33,008 nucleotides of DNA from Betaproteobacteria bacterium (GTDB lineage: Bacteria; Pseudomonadota; Gammaproteobacteria; Burkholderiales; SG8-41). The notes beneath the pieces are model-generated. The model saw nothing but the letters and a program-made list of their open reading frames with translations, was not told the DNA's origin and did not search any database. Shown one piece after another: positions 30,864 through 33,008 of this stretch (positions within the stretch are counted from its first letter, which is position 1; every line of letters begins with the position of its first letter). The position numbers and the translations under genes are program-made. The DNA lies in contig JANXRI010000126.1 in NCBI GenBank assembly GCA_025353085.1, forward strand, positions 1-33,008. Direction: 5' to 3'.

Positions 30864-32111
30864 TTACTTCTTGACCAGCGCGCACTGCGATTTCGCGAGA
30901 GGCAGAAAAGCCTCCTCCGCCGGAATCGTCGCTTTGACCGTAAAATAATCCCACGGGTATTTGGAATCGGCCGGCTTTTTAACCTGCATCAAATACATGT
31001 CGTGCACCATGCGGCCATCAGCGCGGATGTAACCGTTCCTGGTGAACATGTCGTTGATCTTCATCTTCTTCATTTGCGCCATAACCGCGTCGGAGTTATC
31101 GGTCCCGGCCGCCTGCACCGCTTTCAAATAGGTAGTGACCGCCGAATAAACTCCCGCCTGATTCATGCTCGGCATTTTTTTGAGCTGCTCGAAGTAACGC
31201 TTGCCGAACTTGCGCGACTCGTCATTCTGGTCCCAATACCAGCCGTCGGTGAGCATCATGCCCTGCGCGATTTGCAGGCCGAGACTGTGAATGTCAGTGA
31301 TGAATACCAGCAAGCCCGCGAGACTTTGCGTTTTGGTCAAACCAAATTCGTTGGCCGCTTTGATCGCGTTGATCGTGTCGCCGCCCGCATTGGCGAGACC
31401 CACAACTTGCGCCTTCGACGCTTGCGCCTGCAGCAGGAACGACGAGAAGTCCGATGCGTTGAGCGGATGGCGGACTGCGCCAAGCACCTGTCCGCCCGAG
31501 GCCTTGACGACGTTCGACGTGTCGCTTTCGAGCGAATGGCCAAACGCATAATCGGCAGTCAGGAAAAACCAGGTTTTGCCGCCGCCTTTAACAATCGCGT
31601 TGCCGGTGCCGTTCGCGAGCGAATAAGTGTCATAAACATAGTGCACCGTGTACGGCGAGCAGTCTTCGTTGGTGAGCCGCGTGCTCGCTGCGCCGGTGTC
31701 GATGAGAATGCGTTTTTTCTCGGCGGTCAGTTTGGCGACCGCCAGGGCCACTGCTGAATTCAGCACGTCAGTCACCATATCGACACCCTGGGTGTCATAC
31801 CATTCCCGCGCCTTTTGTGCACCGACGTCGGCTTTATTCTGGTGGTCGGCCGACACGAGATCAATCGGGAACGCCTTGCCCTTTTCAGCCGCCTTGAAAT
31901 CGTCGATTGCCATTTTGGCGGCGAGCACTGAGCCGGCGCCGCCCAAATCTGAATAGAGGCCGGACATGTCGGTCAGCACGCCGATTCGAACGACGCCGTC
32001 AGTGAGCTTGGGTGCGCCGGCGGCGGCTTTGCCCGCTTGCGCAAACGCCGGCGCGAGCGGCGCAGAAGCGAGTGCGGCGCCAACCAGGACTGCAATCAAT
32101 TTGCGTTTCAT
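30864..32111 (-). CDS. LivK-type periplasmic substrate-binding protein
   Basis: A 415-residue ABC receptor of the Leu/Ile/Val-binding type, a little longer than the usual 370-390 residues. The signal peptide is about 25 residues (cut after PAFAQ or AFA). The mature part begins with DGVVRIGVLTDMSGLYSDLGGAGSVLAAKMAIDDF, the family N-lobe, then VDMVTDVLNSAVALAVAKLTAEKKRILIDTGAAS, KTWFFLTADYAFGHSLE and VVGLANAGGDTINAIKAANEFG. GGGAGG lies seven bases before the ATG. The position between livF and livH is as in many liv operons. The ligand cannot be told; relatives include receptors for aromatic and short-chain acids as well as amino acids. Confidence 0.94.
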   Translation of the reverse strand: MKRKLIAVLVGAALASAPLAPAFAQAGKAAAGAPKLTDGVVRIGVLTDMSGLYSDLGGAGSVLAAKMAIDDFKAAEKGKAFPIDLVSADHQNKADVGAQKAREWYDTQGVDMVTDVLNSAVALAVAKLTAEKKRILIDTGAASTRLTNEDCSPYTVHYVYDTYSLANGTGNAIVKGGGKTWFFLTADYAFGHSLESDTSNVVKASGGQVLGAVRHPLNASDFSSFLLQAQASKAQVVGLANAGGDTINAIKAANEFGLTKTQSLAGLLVFITDIHSLGLQIAQGMMLTDGWYWDQNDESRKFGKRYFEQLKKMPSMNQAGVYSAVTTYLKAVQAAGTDNSDAVMAQMKKMKINDMFTRNGYIRADGRMVHDMYLMQVKKPADSKYPWDYFTVKATIPAEEAFLPLAKSQCALVKK

Positions 32112-32129
32112 TTCATCCTCCCTGTGAAA

Positions 32130-32864
32130 TTAAATTCCAAGTAAAACGTGCAATTTGTGCATCTTTTTATCGAGTTCGGCCATTGTAACCGCTTCGACTA
32201 TGCGGCCGTGCTCGATCACATAGTGACGGTCGGCCAAGGGTGCTGCGAACCGAAAGTTCTGCTCGACGATGACGATCGTATAGCCACGCTCCTTCAGGGT
32301 GCGAATGACGCGGCCGAGCGTCTGCACGATCACCGGCGCGAGCCCTTCGCTGATTTCGTCGAGCAACAACAGTTTTGCGCCCGTGCGCAGGATGCGCGCG
32401 ATCGCCAGCATCTGCTGTTCGCCGCCTGACAAGCGCATGCCGGGGCTCGAGCGCCGCTCGCGCAAATTCGGAAACATCGTGTAGATTTCATCGACGCTCA
32501 TGCCGCCGCTCGCGACCGCCGGCGGCAACAACAGGTTTTCCTCAGCCGACAGGCTCGCGAATATGCCGCGCTCCTCGGGGCAATAGCCGACACCGAGATG
32601 CGCGATTTCATGCGTCGCCATACCGATGGTTTCGCGGCCGTTGATCAGAATCGAACCCGCGCGCGTGCCGGTGAGTCCGAGGATTGCCCGCAGTGTGGTC
32701 GTGCGGCCCGCGCCGTTGCGACCCAGCAGCGTCACGACTTCCCCGCGGTTCACGACGAAGTCGATGCCGTGCAGGATATGCGATTCGCCGTAGAAGGCAT
32801 GCAGATTGGCGACGCGCAACAGTTCAGCATGCCGGGATGTGTCCAATGCGTCCACTGTGCCCAC
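32130..32864 (-). CDS. livF: LivF-type ABC transporter ATP-binding protein
   Basis: A 244-residue ATPase of the liv importer. Walker A reads GRNGAGRTT (48-56), with Arg54 in the position of the usual lysine. The signature LSGGEQQMLAIARIL and Walker B LLLLDEISEGLAP follow, and the H-loop position reads VEQN, as is normal for LivF. The start is a GTG at 32864 that overlaps the livG stop (TAGTG), which favours translational coupling. Other starts (GTG at 32855) are possible. The Lys to Arg change is likely tolerated in this subfamily, but it could reduce ATP use. The gene lies upstream of livK. Confidence 0.93.
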   Translation of the reverse strand: MGTVDALDTSRHAELLRVANLHAFYGESHILHGIDFVVNRGEVVTLLGRNGAGRTTTLRAILGLTGTRAGSILINGRETIGMATHEIAHLGVGYCPEERGIFASLSAEENLLLPPAVASGGMSVDEIYTMFPNLRERRSSPGMRLSGGEQQMLAIARILRTGAKLLLLDEISEGLAPVIVQTLGRVIRTLKERGYTIVIVEQNFRFAAPLADRHYVIEHGRIVEAVTMAELDKKMHKLHVLLGI

Positions 32865-33008
32865 TACGCAGCCGCCGTGTCAGGCGAGCCGACGTACGCC
32901 TCGAGAACCCTGGCGTTTTTTGAAACTTCCGCATATGGCCCCTCCGCAAGTATGGCGCCACGCGCCAGCACGGTAATCGTATGCGACAGATCGGCGACGA
33001 CGTTAAGG
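32864..33008 (-). CDS. livG: LivG-type ATP-binding protein, 5' part outside window
   Basis: Only the last 47 codons are in the window. They read VADLSHTITVLARGAILAEGPYAEV and then NARVLEAYVGSP before the TAG at 32866-32864. This is the C-terminus typical of LivG, with DLSHTITVLARG after the H-loop region. The stop shares a base with the livF GTG. The nucleotide-binding motifs lie beyond the window edge and could not be checked. Confidence 0.9.
   Translation of the reverse strand, partial: LNVVADLSHTITVLARGAILAEGPYAEVSKNARVLEAYVGSPDTAAA

Overview
This window looks like a chromosomal stretch from a betaproteobacterium, most likely Burkholderiales-like and possibly environmental. That is inferred from orphan TctC/Bug-type binding proteins (four, one partial), a liv-type ABC operon, the large membrane-anchored FadE type of acyl-CoA dehydrogenase, and high-GC codon use. 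No RNA gene, prophage, insertion sequence or CRISPR array is visible. Most genes lie on the minus strand; only four (19175-22057) are on the plus strand.

Layout from left to right. (1) 1-4362, minus: a partial and a complete Bug protein, an alpha/beta hydrolase of the 2,6-dihydroxypseudooxynicotine-hydrolase/FrsA-like type, a THI5/NMT1-type binding protein without a signal peptide, and an exported metallo-beta-lactamase-fold protein with its own likely promoter. (2) 4363-4808: a non-coding gap with a DnaA-box-like cluster. (3) 4809-17591, minus: a fatty-acid uptake and beta-oxidation cluster. In transcription order it reads fadE, a PaaG-like hydratase/isomerase, an HSDL2-like SDR, fadD, a YciA-like thioesterase, fadL, a FadN-type dehydrogenase/hydratase, a thiolase and a chalcone-isomerase-like protein. 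(4) 17592-19174: mostly non-coding, with one small hypothetical gene. (5) 19175-22057, plus: a TauD/TfdA-type dioxygenase overlapping a Bug gene, then two small exported proteins, one Tyr/Pro-rich and one a glycine-zipper lipoprotein. (6) 22135-22537, minus: a DUF3597 gene broken by a stop and a frameshift. (7) 22768-26387, minus: etfB, etfA and a DmdC-like acyl-CoA dehydrogenase, with a promoter before etfB and a terminator after the dehydrogenase. (8) 26554-33008, minus: livG (partial), livF, livK, livH, livM, an MmgE/PrpD gene and a Bug gene, tightly packed with several 1-4 nt overlaps.

The genes fit together as follows. FadL brings long-chain acids through the outer membrane, FadD activates them, FadE and the DmdC-like dehydrogenase oxidise acyl-CoAs, the FadN-type protein and thiolase complete the cycle, and EtfAB takes electrons from soluble dehydrogenases. 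ETF:quinone oxidoreductase is not in the window. The liv/MmgE/Bug operon looks like a solute uptake and catabolism unit of unknown substrate.

The most unusual structure is in the gaps. Five intercistronic gaps within the two fatty-acid clusters (6645-6858, 11205-11347, 13999-14165, 14955-15095, 24559-24708) each contain a long imperfect inverted repeat, and in most the arms are built of short tandem repeats of 7-10 bp. The unit sequence differs at each site. In every case the purine-rich arm comes first and the pyrimidine-rich arm second in the direction of transcription. I did not find this arrangement in the other gaps of the window.
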